Shown piece by piece: positions 36,758 through 46,442 of a DNA stretch of 50,180 nt. Positions within the stretch are counted from its first letter, which is position 1. Every line of letters begins with the position of its first letter. The notes under the pieces were generated by a model that searched no databases, was not told the DNA's origin, and saw nothing but the letters and a program-made list of their open reading frames with translations. The DNA comes from Pseudomonadales bacterium (GTDB lineage: Bacteria > Pseudomonadota > Gammaproteobacteria > Pseudomonadales > Ketobacteraceae), in the NCBI GenBank assembly GCA_022361455.1, contig JAKSAW010000367.1, positions 1-50,180 of the forward strand. The letters run 5' to 3'. The position numbers were made by a program, and so were the translations under genes.

Positions 36758-38394
36758 AACTGTTTTTGATAACTGACTTCTAACAAGAGCATGTTCAAGT
36801 TGGCTGTAATGTCGGTGCCAGGGTAGGGATTATAAATAAACGCTAAGGGGTCGATGCTGTTGCCTAAACGACTGGCTCCATCCAGCATCTCGACGGTAGA
36901 TTCAAAATATCCAATACCGACATCCCAAACGCCTCCGTTGTAAGGTGCATACTCGAAGCCAAGTCCGTAGAAAGTCCCATCTCCAACGGGCAACAAAGGG
37001 GTAACACTTTCCGCTGGGACAGATGTTGCTCTGGGCTCATAACCAAATCTTAAGGCCAGTGCGTCATTCACTTGGTATTCAATGCCTACGGCTATATTCC
37101 AACTATCCTCTAAACCAAAAGGAAACTTAACCGTATTGCTGGTGGCAATTTCAGGTTGCGCGATAGCGGCTAACCGCAACACATCAATGGGAACTGAAAA
37201 CTCTAAAGGCAGTGCGGGCCAAGCAGACCAGGCAGTGAATTTGTAATCGACATTGAGTTTTAAGCTGGGAAAAATCTGTAAGCTCATACCAAAAGCATAG
37301 TGTTCTGGCATCTTCATTTCCATTTTTGCGTCGCCCTCTAAATTGGGTTTGCCTTCAGGTAATGACCAGCCAAATAGATTTACTAAATTTCCTGCACCTT
37401 GATAAATTGGATCATCGAGTAGTGGTTCTAAGAAATCTACCCAAACATCTGCACTGCGCCAGGTGAATTCACCATCCATATTCATCTCGGATTCTGATTG
37501 ATAGACAAAACCCAGAGATAACCAGGGGTAGGGTTCCCAAAGTAACCCTAGATTCATGCCTAAACTTGCAGGATCTTCTACGGCCACGGAAAGCTCCCCA
37601 AGTTCATCGAACAAACCAATACGGCCGCCACAAATATCCACAGGTGCTTCAAGATCACCGTCACACCAAGCTTGCTGTGCTTCTTCTAGAGTAATTAATC
37701 CTGCGTTCGGGCCGCGAAAGTTTAGATCTAGTCCAACTCCTGCATAGGTAACGTTAATAGATGCCCCTAAGGATAAGGTGTCGGTAAGTTGATAACCAAT
37801 GCTGGGAGAAAGATAGGTGATGCGCACCAGTGATAGTCGTGAGCCAATGAAGCGCCCAGGGTCATTGTCGCTACGGTTAAAACCTACCGCTAACGGTGTA
37901 TAAACTGCGGTGGCAAAAGTGACGTCGGATCCGGGTGGCGAATAGGAGGCGCCGCCAGTAACACCTACTAATGCTGGTAGGTCCGTCATTCCCGAAAAGG
38001 GCAGCATTAAGGTTGCTCCTTCGGTTTTACTGGTGGTGTTTTTAGCTTCGTCGTTAAAAAAATCTTCTGGAAAAGTGCCGGTGGCTTGTTTGCGATCGAT
38101 AAGTGATTGGCGTTCTTCCATATAACCACCAAACTCAAGCTCAATAGAAAAATCACCGGTAATAAATTTGTATTGTGACTGGCGGCCCTTTAGCTTTGCT
38201 AAACCTGCTGGATTATAGTGAATCGCATCGATACCAGGAGGGTCAGCAGTAACCGCATGACCCAGGGCTACTGCTTTCGCATTACCAATAGTAAGATTAT
38301 CCGTAAGTACAGCCGATGCATTGTTGGCAGTTAACAAGCAAAGTAGCATGCAGCATAGTGCTGCTATATTGCTGCTCTTAAAAATAAGAGACAT
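36754..38394 (-). CDS. FadL/OmpP1/TodX family outer-membrane transporter
   Basis: A 546-residue outer-membrane protein with a signal peptide (cleavage near NNASA) and the FadL N-terminal pattern NAKAVALGHAVTADPPGIDAIHYNPAGLAKL. A 14-strand barrel with an N-terminal hatch is expected; the C-terminus ends in EVSYQKQF. It is longer than E. coli FadL (446), through larger loops around residues 70-100, 240-280 and 330-360. FadL-type proteins bring long-chain fatty acids or hydrophobic compounds across the outer membrane. The start has AGGGGGAAGCT upstream. The next gene upstream is an epimerase under a TetR-type site. Confidence 0.92.
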   Translation of the reverse strand: MSLIFKSSNIAALCCMLLCLLTANNASAVLTDNLTIGNAKAVALGHAVTADPPGIDAIHYNPAGLAKLKGRQSQYKFITGDFSIELEFGGYMEERQSLIDRKQATGTFPEDFFNDEAKNTTSKTEGATLMLPFSGMTDLPALVGVTGGASYSPPGSDVTFATAVYTPLAVGFNRSDNDPGRFIGSRLSLVRITYLSPSIGYQLTDTLSLGASINVTYAGVGLDLNFRGPNAGLITLEEAQQAWCDGDLEAPVDICGGRIGLFDELGELSVAVEDPASLGMNLGLLWEPYPWLSLGFVYQSESEMNMDGEFTWRSADVWVDFLEPLLDDPIYQGAGNLVNLFGWSLPEGKPNLEGDAKMEMKMPEHYAFGMSLQIFPSLKLNVDYKFTAWSAWPALPLEFSVPIDVLRLAAIAQPEIATSNTVKFPFGLEDSWNIAVGIEYQVNDALALRFGYEPRATSVPAESVTPLLPVGDGTFYGLGFEYAPYNGGVWDVGIGYFESTVEMLDGASRLGNSIDPLAFIYNPYPGTDITANLNMLLLEVSYQKQF

Positions 38395-38452
38395 AGCTTC
38401 CCCCTGAGCACTTATGCGCCCACCCTCTAATTGTGCTTATTAGTTGCGGAAA

Positions 38453-39427
38453 TTAAGCTCGACTTAAGCGACTAGCGAATTGATTAAGAAACCAATTAGC
38501 AACCGGCCTTATTGGCGTCAGTAATGATCTGAGCGTTTTGAACTTATCCGCCATTTCTTTTTTATAATCTTCGAAACTGTGTTGTTGATAATCTAGTAAT
38601 TGCTGGCTTTCGTTAGTGTTCATCCAGTGGGTGTAATAGCTGTTATTGCCAAAACTGTTACTTGAAAGCTTTAAACCCAATCCATCTAGAGCGGCGTTTA
38701 AGAATTCGCTTTGGGTCACTTGGCAACTAGGACCACCACCGATCAGCAGCAGCTTTTTGCTGGTGTCAACCGATGTGAGCGCACTGCACATTGCTGTGGC
38801 GACATCTTTGGGATGTACGTACTCTAGTGGGTTTTTCGCATTCACACTTAAAAGTGTTTGCAGGGTTTTGAAATCAGTTTTTGTGGTGCGATGATCCACT
38901 GATACTCCCACTCTTAAAATGCACCAGTCGAGTTTGGAAACCTGCAATGCGACTTCGCATTTGAGCTTGTGGTGAGTGTATTGGTCCGTTGGCTTGGTTG
39001 GGTCAGATAGACTGCGTGGTGTTTCTTGGGTGTCTGCATAACCAAACACAGTGACCGATGATGGAAAGATAAAGCGGATGTTCTGCGGTTGGCTTTCTGC
39101 GAGTTTAATTAACTGCTCTGTTCCGGACACATTGATATTATAAGCCAGGGTTGGATTCGTATCTGTGAGTGGCGGTAGTACGGAAGCGTTATGAATAATC
39201 CCTGATACATCCGCTAGTAAATAGGGATGTTGGTCTAAATGGCATATATCCCCCCATACAAATTCCAGCAAGTTTTCATTGGGATATTTTCTGCGCAGTG
39301 ATTTCGCGACAAGACTGTTTTTGCGGTTTCGCATATCGAAGCACTTTACCGACATGCCCATCTGTAATGCGCGCTCTACACACATTATTCCCAAGTTACC
39401 GCAACCGCCTGTAATTAGGACCTTCAC
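38453..39427 (-). CDS. NAD(P)-dependent epimerase/dehydratase (extended SDR)
   Basis: A 324-residue extended short-chain dehydrogenase. The dinucleotide motif GGCGNLG is at 7-13 (GxxGxxG), and an active-site Tyr-x3-Lys appears as YTHHK at about 151-155. The fold is of the NAD-dependent epimerase/3-beta-hydroxysteroid dehydrogenase class; the substrate is unknown. The start is GTG. It lies upstream of the FadL gene on the same strand (58 bases apart), so the two may be co-expressed. It is divergent from the TetR regulator, which probably controls it. Confidence 0.87.
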   Translation of the reverse strand: MKVLITGGCGNLGIMCVERALQMGMSVKCFDMRNRKNSLVAKSLRRKYPNENLLEFVWGDICHLDQHPYLLADVSGIIHNASVLPPLTDTNPTLAYNINVSGTEQLIKLAESQPQNIRFIFPSSVTVFGYADTQETPRSLSDPTKPTDQYTHHKLKCEVALQVSKLDWCILRVGVSVDHRTTKTDFKTLQTLLSVNAKNPLEYVHPKDVATAMCSALTSVDTSKKLLLIGGGPSCQVTQSEFLNAALDGLGLKLSSNSFGNNSYYTHWMNTNESQQLLDYQQHSFEDYKKEMADKFKTLRSLLTPIRPVANWFLNQFASRLSRA

Positions 39428-39537
39428 GAAGTAGTCCCGTCTAGCAGCAATTCCCGTTTAAAAAAACTATTGCCCATATACCAGCCTTTAAATGAGTCCC
39501 CTGTAGAGGGCCGCTAACATGGCCCCGTACAGCAAGT

Positions 39538-39556
39538 TATGTAATAATATTACATA
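39538..39556. promoter_or_regulatory. 19-bp palindrome, probable TetR operator
   Basis: TATGTAATA, a central A, and TATTACATA: a perfect 9-1-9 inverted repeat between the divergent epimerase and TetR genes. A further half-site TTACATA is at 39593-39599. The size and place suit a TetR-family dimer site. Confidence 0.7.
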
Positions 39557-39661
39557 TTGTATGTGGGTTTGCCACACAAAAATGTATTGGGGTTACATAA
39601 GTGCTTTGTGTAAAGTGAGATATATGGCCCTAAATCCTTGAATTATGAGGTAATTACGCCA

Positions 39662-40273
39662 ATGGCGAATACTGCGAAAAGCAAAAGCAATATTACAAGT
39701 AAGAGCCCTCGGACCCAGCAACAGCGGAGGGATGCCACTAGTAGTGCGGTGTTGGAAAGTGCAGTGGCCTTGTTTGGAGAAAAGGGGTATCAGAAGACCT
39801 CGTTAGAAGATATCGCTAGTCATTGTGGCACTACCATCAGGCCCATTTATCATTACTACAAGAACAAGAAAAACCTGTTTCTTGCCGTGGCAGAGTTGCG
39901 TGAGCAGCAGCTACTGGAAGCGTTTGAGAGTATCGAAGAGGAATCGCAACAGCCGTTACCAATTTCTGATTATTGGCGAATTTTTGCGGCGATGTGTAAA
40001 GAACCAGGTTTTCGGCAAATAGTGTTATTAGATGCGCCTAATATTCTGGGGCGAGAAAGATGGGTATCATCACCCATTGTTAAAAAGGCGATCGATTATT
40101 TTTACGTGCTTTATCCAAATCTATCTGAGGAAAGCCGCATGCTCATTTCTCGCGTTTTTGTTGCCGCATTAACTGAAGCTGCGATGGTGTTATCTGAGGC
40201 AGATGGGGATGAGGAGCTCTCTTTCAACGAGCTATTTAGTATGTTTGAGGCCTTTACTGGAGTTAAAGCGTAG
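39662..40273 (+). CDS. TetR/AcrR family regulator
   Basis: A 203-residue TetR-family protein. The N-terminal DNA-binding domain (AVALFGEKGYQKTSLEDIASHCGTTIRPIYHYYKNKKNLFLAV) covers about 28-75 after a basic, Ser/Thr-rich leader. The ligand-binding C-terminus is not assignable. The ATG at 39662 is used, with TGAGGT upstream; an earlier TTG in frame is less likely. It is divergent from the epimerase-FadL genes and probably represses them and itself through the 19-bp palindrome. Confidence 0.9.
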   Translation: MANTAKSKSNITSKSPRTQQQRRDATSSAVLESAVALFGEKGYQKTSLEDIASHCGTTIRPIYHYYKNKKNLFLAVAELREQQLLEAFESIEEESQQPLPISDYWRIFAAMCKEPGFRQIVLLDAPNILGRERWVSSPIVKKAIDYFYVLYPNLSEESRMLISRVFVAALTEAAMVLSEADGDEELSFNELFSMFEAFTGVKA

Positions 40274-40292
40274 ATTTAATATTTTAAGCGTC

Positions 40293-40961
40293 TTAATACT
40301 CTGAAGCTTTTTTTGCCGTGTGAATCAGCGTTTTTTGTTGTGTTGATTCACGCTTAATTGTCTCGACGTTAACTAAAGAAAACTCATTTTTTAATGCTGC
40401 AAAAATGTTCTCATCTGAATGGCTACTAATACTCAGCCAACCACCAGGCATCAGATGTTTTCTTAGCATTTTAAAAAAAGCATTTATGTGATCGGTGTTC
40501 TCACTGACAGTGCTTGGTAATGGTATATCCCAAATAATGCCATCTAGCCTATCTGAATGTTTAATTACTGAGTGGGCATCGCCGACAATAATTTGCAGAA
40601 GAGGCTGACGATATAAATCACTGTTGAGCTCAGTGGGATATTGTTGGCAAAGACGGATCACTTCAATATCGAGTTCTATCCACTTGATGCTTGAAAGTGA
40701 TGTGAATTGATTGATGTCTGCCTTAGTTTTTAGAAGTTGGCCAACTAGGTTTCCATGACCACTACTTGCGATCATGATTTGTTTTAGGTTGGGGGCTGTT
40801 GCCATCGGCCGAAGCATTGCCTCAGCAATGGGTTGGTCAGATTCGCAGGCAACTAGATTGTGATCTACCCATAGCTGCTGACCTAGTTTTTCGTGATGAA
40901 ATAGCTCTATCTTTTGAAATGGACTGAGCGTTTCCGCGAGTTTATTGAGTGTTGGTTCCAC
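40293..40961 (-). CDS. Spermidine-synthase-like methyltransferase-fold protein
   Basis: A 222-residue protein with the Rossmann fold of polyamine aminopropyltransferases. The segments IMIASSGHGNLVGQLL, IKWIELDIEVIRLCQQ and IIVGDAHSVIKHSDRLDGIIWDIPLP line up with the nucleotide-binding loop, the acidic loop and the GDA motif of spermidine synthase. The GGGDG loop is degenerate (SSGHG) and the usual catalytic DxxD is IWDIP. It may therefore not make polyamines and could be a non-enzymatic or different-substrate relative. It is the third gene after mfd and csiV (16-base gap). Confidence 0.72.
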   Translation of the reverse strand: MEPTLNKLAETLSPFQKIELFHHEKLGQQLWVDHNLVACESDQPIAEAMLRPMATAPNLKQIMIASSGHGNLVGQLLKTKADINQFTSLSSIKWIELDIEVIRLCQQYPTELNSDLYRQPLLQIIVGDAHSVIKHSDRLDGIIWDIPLPSTVSENTDHINAFFKMLRKHLMPGGWLSISSHSDENIFAALKNEFSLVNVETIKRESTQQKTLIHTAKKASEY

Positions 40962-40977
40962 TTTGTTCGCAGCCGTT

Positions 40978-41922
40978 TTACTGATTTAACTCCACGGTAT
41001 CTGCTGGCTCTTCCTCCGGTTCTTTGATTAAGAAGGGCGTTACTTTTACTACGACACCGAATAACGGATGGTCAATATAATGTAGTTCGCCACTTCTCAT
41101 GCGGCGTGACTCATTCATCACTCCGGTTTGAATGGACTTATAGCGGGTTATGGTTTCGCCCATTGCCATAGTTGCGTCTGCGTTGTTAGCAGCATCCATA
41201 TCAATGATATGGCTGGGTTGCTCTTCATTGCCCAGTTGAATCGTTAAGGGCTCAGGGGATGAATCAATACCGATGTCTTGCACCACTTCCGTGCTACTTT
41301 CTTCATCCGTATCCTGCCACCAGGGCTTAACTACTTCCAGTTGTTGTACGTAGTCAGATAACCAAAGGTCAGTTTTAAAATGTAAATAACGGGCGACATG
41401 TAACGTCGTAGTTCCTTCTAATTCATAAAGTCCTTCGAACACTTCTCCAGCTTGAATCAGAACCGGCAAGGCACTGTTTTTATCTAAAGCGGGTTGTAAC
41501 CAAGAGTTTTGGTAAAGAATTTCATAGTTGCGGCTGCGGGTTAGGCGATTAACCGTTTCAATAAATTCTTCATCAGTGGCTGACTTTTCGGCAAATACGC
41601 TGGGAATCTCGGGTTGGTTGGTTTCAACGATGTTGGCTTCGTTTACGGCTGTGCTTTCGGCGCTAATATTAGTCTCCGCGGATGCTTCGCTGGCTGTTTC
41701 TAATGCAATCAAATGATTGGGTAGACGAAGATCCTGTTCATCACCTGGCTTCCACTGCTCACTTTGCAGTAAATGTTGTGGTTGCTTAAAGATAACCAGG
41801 CTTACCTCATACCAAGGGTCTTCCTCAGAAGGTAAGGCATCGTCTAGTTGGATCTGGCTATAACTACTCATGGCCCAACAAACCAAAGGGAACAGGGATA
41901 GCTTTACAATTAGTTGCTTCAC
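40978..41922 (-). CDS. csiV: CsiV-family periplasmic protein
   Basis: A 314-residue protein with a signal peptide (MKQLIVKLSLFPLVCWAMSSYS) and the family C-terminus RMRSGELHYIDHPLFGVVVKVTPF. The N-terminal conserved part (WYEVSLVIFKQP) is also typical. CsiV proteins are peptidoglycan-binding periplasmic proteins and are encoded next to mfd in many gammaproteobacteria. The middle (about 75-120) is a low-complexity Ala/Glu/Thr/Val linker. The start is GTG. It begins 12 bases after the mfd stop. Confidence 0.85.
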   Translation of the reverse strand: MKQLIVKLSLFPLVCWAMSSYSQIQLDDALPSEEDPWYEVSLVIFKQPQHLLQSEQWKPGDEQDLRLPNHLIALETASEASAETNISAESTAVNEANIVETNQPEIPSVFAEKSATDEEFIETVNRLTRSRNYEILYQNSWLQPALDKNSALPVLIQAGEVFEGLYELEGTTTLHVARYLHFKTDLWLSDYVQQLEVVKPWWQDTDEESSTEVVQDIGIDSSPEPLTIQLGNEEQPSHIIDMDAANNADATMAMGETITRYKSIQTGVMNESRRMRSGELHYIDHPLFGVVVKVTPFLIKEPEEEPADTVELNQ

Positions 41923-41934
41923 GTTAAATAGCTC

Positions 41935-44900
41935 TTATGTCTTTGCCGACTTTGGGCCTAATTGATCGACGAGTTTTTCGATCACTTTAATGCGCTCATC
42001 ATGCTTTTCTGTTTCTAGCATGAATTTTAGTTTATCTGCCCCATCGAGTCTGTAGTTCTGGGGTTGAGATTGCACCATTTTTACAATTGTTAGGGGATCC
42101 ACTTGAGTATCTGCGCCAAATTCTACCCGTCCACCTTGGGGGCCAGCATCGATTTTAGCAATTCCTAGTTGTTCTGCTTTGAGTTTCAGCATGGTGACGC
42201 TAAATAAATGCTTGGTGGCTTCCGGCAGCAATCCAAAACGATCGATCATTTCCACCTTTAGTTCGTGAAGATCGTCGTTATTTCGCGCATTGGCAATACG
42301 CTTGTACATGATGAGGCGGTTATGAACGTCCGGAAGATAATCTTCAGGAATTAGCGTGGGAATGCGGAGATTAATCTCTGGGCCATGTTTGAAAGGTTTA
42401 TCCAGGTTTGGTGTTTTGCCTTCTTTAATGGCTTGTACTGCTTGATCGAGCATTTCCATAAACAGTGAATAACCAATGGTATTCATGTTACCGCTTTGTT
42501 CTTCACCCAATAGTTCACCGGCGCCGCGTATCTCTAAGTCATGGCTCGCTAGGGTAAAGCCGGCGCCTAGATCATGGGCTTCGGCAATGGCTTCCAAACG
42601 CTTTTTAGCGTCTTTAGTCATGGCTTTTGGATTGGGGGTAAGTAGGTAAGCATAAGCTTGGTGGTGTGATCGACCTACTCGGCCACGTAATTGGTGCATC
42701 TGTGCAAGGCCTAATTTATCGGCTCTATCCATAATGATGGTGTTAGCGGTAGGCACGTCGATACCGGTTTCGATGATGGTAGTACACACTAGTACGTTGA
42801 AACGTTTGTGATAAAAATCACCCATAATGCGTTCTAATTCGCGCTCACGCATTTGACCATGGGCTACCGCTATACGAGCTTCTGGCACCAGCTCTTGAAT
42901 CTCTTGGGCACGCTTTTCAATGCTTTTTACTTCATTATGAAGAAAATAGACCTGACCACCGCGCAACAACTCACGCAAAATCGCTTCTTTTAAAATGGCG
43001 TCGTTACTTTGGCGTACGAAGGTTTTAATCGACAAACGTTTTGCTGGAGGCGTCGCGATGATGGACATGTCTCGAATGCCGGACATGGCCATGTTTAATG
43101 TCCTTGGAATGGGTGTTGCCGTCAGGGTCAGCATATCTACTTCAGCGCGCATTTCTTTGAGGCGTTCTTTGTGGCGCACACCAAAGCGATGTTCTTCGTC
43201 GACAATCACTAAGCCCAGATTTTTAAACTTCACGCTTTCTTGCAGTAATTTGTGGGTGCCCACAAGGATATCTACTTTACCATCCGCTAATAAATTCAAC
43301 GCATGGGCTTGTTCTTTAGCGGTTTTGAAGCGGGATAATACTTCCACGGTGACTGGCATATCGGCAAAACGATCTTTAAAGGTTTCATAATGCTGTTGTG
43401 CCAAAAGGGTAGTGGGCACCAGTACTGCCACTTGCTTTCCTGCTTGCACCGCAATGTACGCTGCGCGCATGGCGACTTCGGTTTTACCAAAACCTACATC
43501 ACCGCAGACAAGTCTGTCCATCGGTTGTGGCGATGTCATATCGCCAATAACTGAATCAATGGCAGCCACTTGATCGGGGGTTTCTTCGAAAGGAAATCCT
43601 TCGGAAAATGCTTCGTAGTCTGCTCGGCCCAGGCAGTATTGATAGCCCTGTTTAGCAGCCCGGCGGGCATAGACGTTGAGTAGTTCAGCGGCGGTATCGC
43701 GAATCTTTTCTGCTGCTTTGCGTTTTTCTTTGCTCCAGGTTTCTGTTCCCAGCTTGTGCAGCGGCGCTAATGCGTCATCGACGCCTGAATAGCGTGAAAT
43801 TAAATGCAGAGAGGAAACGGGTACATACAACTTAGCCCCGTCGCCATACTCTAAGGTCAAGAATTCTTGATGTTGGCCATCGAACTCTAAACTTTGCAGT
43901 CCTTTATAACGTCCCACGCCATGATCAAGGTGCACCACCGGTGCGTCCATTTTTAGCTCGGTGAGATTCTTGATGACGTTCTCGCCGCTATCGTCGCTTT
44001 TCTTGCGGCGGCGGCTTTGCATAACTCGGTCGCCGAATAGTTGGCTTTCCGTGACAATGCTTAAAGGCGTTTGTTCGGCGATTTCGAGGCCGGATAAAAG
44101 TGGGCCGGTGATAATACCGTGATCTATCTCGGCGCTAGTTAAGAAATCCTGCCAGTGATCTACCGCTTTGGGATGGATACGAATCCTTCCCAGAAGTTCC
44201 ACCAACGTTTCCCGCCGACCCGCAGATTCAGCGCAGAATAACACTCGCTTATTAGTTTCTTTCGCTTCCATCAAATAGGCTTCAAGTTTTAATAGCGGGT
44301 TTTGCGCTTTGGCATTGATGGGTAGCGTAGCTGGTACTGTTAATGGCAGGTTTAAGCGACCGGCCTTGGCGTCCTGTTGCTCTTGGCCTAGCTGCAGGCG
44401 ACGAAAGCCTTTAATAGCAGCAAATAGGTGGTCCACTCTTAGGAACAAATCTTGGGGCGGTAAAATAGGGCGCAGAATATCGTGTCTTAGCTCTTCGTAG
44501 CGATTTTCGCAGTCCTGCCAAAAGTGATCTGCGTGCTCTTCCAGTGTTGGGTGTGTTATTACCAAAGCATTTTCAGGTAAGAAATCAAAAAGGGTGGCTG
44601 TCTCTTCAAAGAACAATGGTAAGAAATACTCAATACCTGCAGATGCAATACCGTCGTTAATATCTTGGTAGACGGGGCAGGCACGATGATCCACATCGAA
44701 CTGATCTTTAAAGGCATTTTTAAATTGGCTAACAGCAACGTCATTGAGTGGAAATTCTTTGGCTGGTAGCAAGCGAACCTTTTCAACTTTATCGATAGAT
44801 CGCTGGGTTTCTGGATCAAAGGTGCGAATGGTATCGATTTCATCATCGAATAAATCAATCCTAAAGGGCACAGAACTACCCATGGGAAAGATGTCGAAAA

Positions 44901-45423
44901 TTGCACCGCGAACCGCATATTCACCATGCTCGAAAACTGTATCAACACAGTGATAACCCGTTTGCTCGAGTTGTCGTCGGGTCTCAGGTACGTCGAAAGT
45001 TTGTCCACAGTCTAAAACTAGGCTTTGCCCTGTGAGAAAGCTTTTCGGCGCGACACGATGCATGAGCGTGGATAGCGGCACCACAAGTACGCCAGATTTT
45101 AAGGTGGGCAGTTGGTATAAAGTGGCGATGCGCTGCGACACAATGTCTTGGTGAGGCGAGAAAGAATCGTAGGGCAGGGTTTCCCAATCGGGAAAGGACA
45201 AGATCTTTTGCTGCGGGCTAGCAAAGAACTTGAGTTCTTCTTCAATTTGTAGCGCTGTTCTGGTGTCTGGGGTAATGACTAAGGTAACCCCTTGGTGATT
45301 TTCCGCTGCTTCTTTGATGGCCCAGCTTAATCCGGCGCCTTGTGCATTCCCCCAAAACTTTTGGTCACTGGGTTTGGTAGGGAGGGCATTAGCCAAATCG
45401 CTGAATTTTAATGCAGTATTCAT
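41935..45423 (-). CDS. mfd: Transcription-repair coupling factor Mfd
   Basis: A 1162-residue helicase-translocase that frees stalled RNA polymerase and recruits UvrA. The UvrB-like N-terminus is followed by the polymerase-interaction domain. The RecG-type motor has Walker A GDVGFGKTEVAM near residue 640 and a DEEH box (VDEEHRFGVRHKER) near 740. It also has the GRVGRSHHQAYAYLL motif VI and the C-terminal D7 domain. The length matches E. coli Mfd (1148). It leads a three-gene operon with csiV and the spermidine-synthase-like gene. Confidence 0.98.
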   Translation of the reverse strand: MNTALKFSDLANALPTKPSDQKFWGNAQGAGLSWAIKEAAENHQGVTLVITPDTRTALQIEEELKFFASPQQKILSFPDWETLPYDSFSPHQDIVSQRIATLYQLPTLKSGVLVVPLSTLMHRVAPKSFLTGQSLVLDCGQTFDVPETRRQLEQTGYHCVDTVFEHGEYAVRGAIFDIFPMGSSVPFRIDLFDDEIDTIRTFDPETQRSIDKVEKVRLLPAKEFPLNDVAVSQFKNAFKDQFDVDHRACPVYQDINDGIASAGIEYFLPLFFEETATLFDFLPENALVITHPTLEEHADHFWQDCENRYEELRHDILRPILPPQDLFLRVDHLFAAIKGFRRLQLGQEQQDAKAGRLNLPLTVPATLPINAKAQNPLLKLEAYLMEAKETNKRVLFCAESAGRRETLVELLGRIRIHPKAVDHWQDFLTSAEIDHGIITGPLLSGLEIAEQTPLSIVTESQLFGDRVMQSRRRKKSDDSGENVIKNLTELKMDAPVVHLDHGVGRYKGLQSLEFDGQHQEFLTLEYGDGAKLYVPVSSLHLISRYSGVDDALAPLHKLGTETWSKEKRKAAEKIRDTAAELLNVYARRAAKQGYQYCLGRADYEAFSEGFPFEETPDQVAAIDSVIGDMTSPQPMDRLVCGDVGFGKTEVAMRAAYIAVQAGKQVAVLVPTTLLAQQHYETFKDRFADMPVTVEVLSRFKTAKEQAHALNLLADGKVDILVGTHKLLQESVKFKNLGLVIVDEEHRFGVRHKERLKEMRAEVDMLTLTATPIPRTLNMAMSGIRDMSIIATPPAKRLSIKTFVRQSNDAILKEAILRELLRGGQVYFLHNEVKSIEKRAQEIQELVPEARIAVAHGQMRERELERIMGDFYHKRFNVLVCTTIIETGIDVPTANTIIMDRADKLGLAQMHQLRGRVGRSHHQAYAYLLTPNPKAMTKDAKKRLEAIAEAHDLGAGFTLASHDLEIRGAGELLGEEQSGNMNTIGYSLFMEMLDQAVQAIKEGKTPNLDKPFKHGPEINLRIPTLIPEDYLPDVHNRLIMYKRIANARNNDDLHELKVEMIDRFGLLPEATKHLFSVTMLKLKAEQLGIAKIDAGPQGGRVEFGADTQVDPLTIVKMVQSQPQNYRLDGADKLKFMLETEKHDERIKVIEKLVDQLGPKSAKT

Positions 45424-45583
45424 GTAGTGCTATTCTTATCCAAATACGGTGACTTACCGATATGCTTAAGTCGTGGGGTGCGAATTTTAGCGTCTTTTGA
45501 GGAAGCTTGCAGTGTTCACCTCGTGTTAGTATGAATATTCTAATTTGCACTGTTAGGGTGCCTATGTTTACTTTGGTTTAAAA

Positions 45584-46153
45584 ATGAGCAGCTGGGTGCG
45601 CACAATGACAATTGATAGCGGTAATAACAAGAGCGGCGACAATCAGGCAAATACCACCGATTCTGGGAAAAAGCCGGATATCAAGTCCGAGCTAAACGGC
45701 GTGATCGAGAAGATTTCCACACTCGCCGAGAATCAAGTAACAGATAAGGTGAAAGAATCTGCCAATCAAATCTGGTTGGCTGGCCTGGGTGCTTATTCCA
45801 AAGCAGAAAAAGAAGGCACGAAATTATTTGATGCGTTGGTTCGAGATGGCGAACGCCTAGAAAACAAAACTCGCGACTTCGTGGATCGCCAAATCAATGT
45901 TGCTAAGGATCAGGTCGAGGCAGCTAAAGATAAAGTCGACGAAGTCCGTGCCAAAGCGACTGGTTCATGGGGTAAGGTGGAAAAAGCCTTTGATCAGCGA
46001 GTCTCGAATGCGCTGCATCGTTTGGATATCCCTACGAAACTCGATTTCGATGATGTGTCTGACAGAATCGACGCATTAGGTGAACAAATTAGGTCACTTG
46101 CTGATAGACGCAAGTTGCCGTTGGGAAACCCTTCCGACAAGACTGATCAGTAG
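45584..46153 (+). CDS. Phasin (PHA granule-associated protein)
   Basis: A 189-residue phasin-family protein. The conserved block (VKESANQIWLAGLGAYSKAEKEGTKLFDALVRDGERLE) at about 51-90 is the family signature, and a long coiled coil (DRQINVAKDQVEAAKDKVDEVR) follows. Phasins coat polyhydroxyalkanoate granules, so the organism probably stores PHA. No PHA synthase is in the window. Two starts are possible: the ATG at 45584, or the ATG at 45605 (GGGTG upstream); I cannot decide between them. A terminator follows. Confidence 0.87.
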   Translation: MSSWVRTMTIDSGNNKSGDNQANTTDSGKKPDIKSELNGVIEKISTLAENQVTDKVKESANQIWLAGLGAYSKAEKEGTKLFDALVRDGERLENKTRDFVDRQINVAKDQVEAAKDKVDEVRAKATGSWGKVEKAFDQRVSNALHRLDIPTKLDFDDVSDRIDALGEQIRSLADRRKLPLGNPSDKTDQ

Positions 46154-46190
46154 TTGATCGGGGTGGCGAAGGAGTAGCTCATTCGTTAAT

Positions 46191-46222
46191 AAAAGCCAGC
46201 GTGATTCACCTTGGCTTTTTTT
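46191..46222 (+). terminator. Rho-independent terminator after phasin gene
   Basis: AAAAGCCA pairs with TGGCTTTT around an inner GTGA/TCAC hairpin, followed by a T run. It is 37 bases after the phasin stop. Confidence 0.85.
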
Positions 46223-46442
46223 ATGCTCACAGATTTAATCAACAGCGCGTTTCCTAAGTAGATTTGTTGAGGGCTGTTAATGTTATCACTTTAGAAGTAG
46301 CCGTAAGTGATTGATTTTTTAAGAAATGAAATTTAAGTTGTTGATTTTAAAAGGAAAAATAATTGGTTGAAAAGTGATCAAGTTGTAACAGTGCCATGTA
46401 ACATGCACGTTCTGGGACATTTTCACCAAGGCTTCCACAGAG

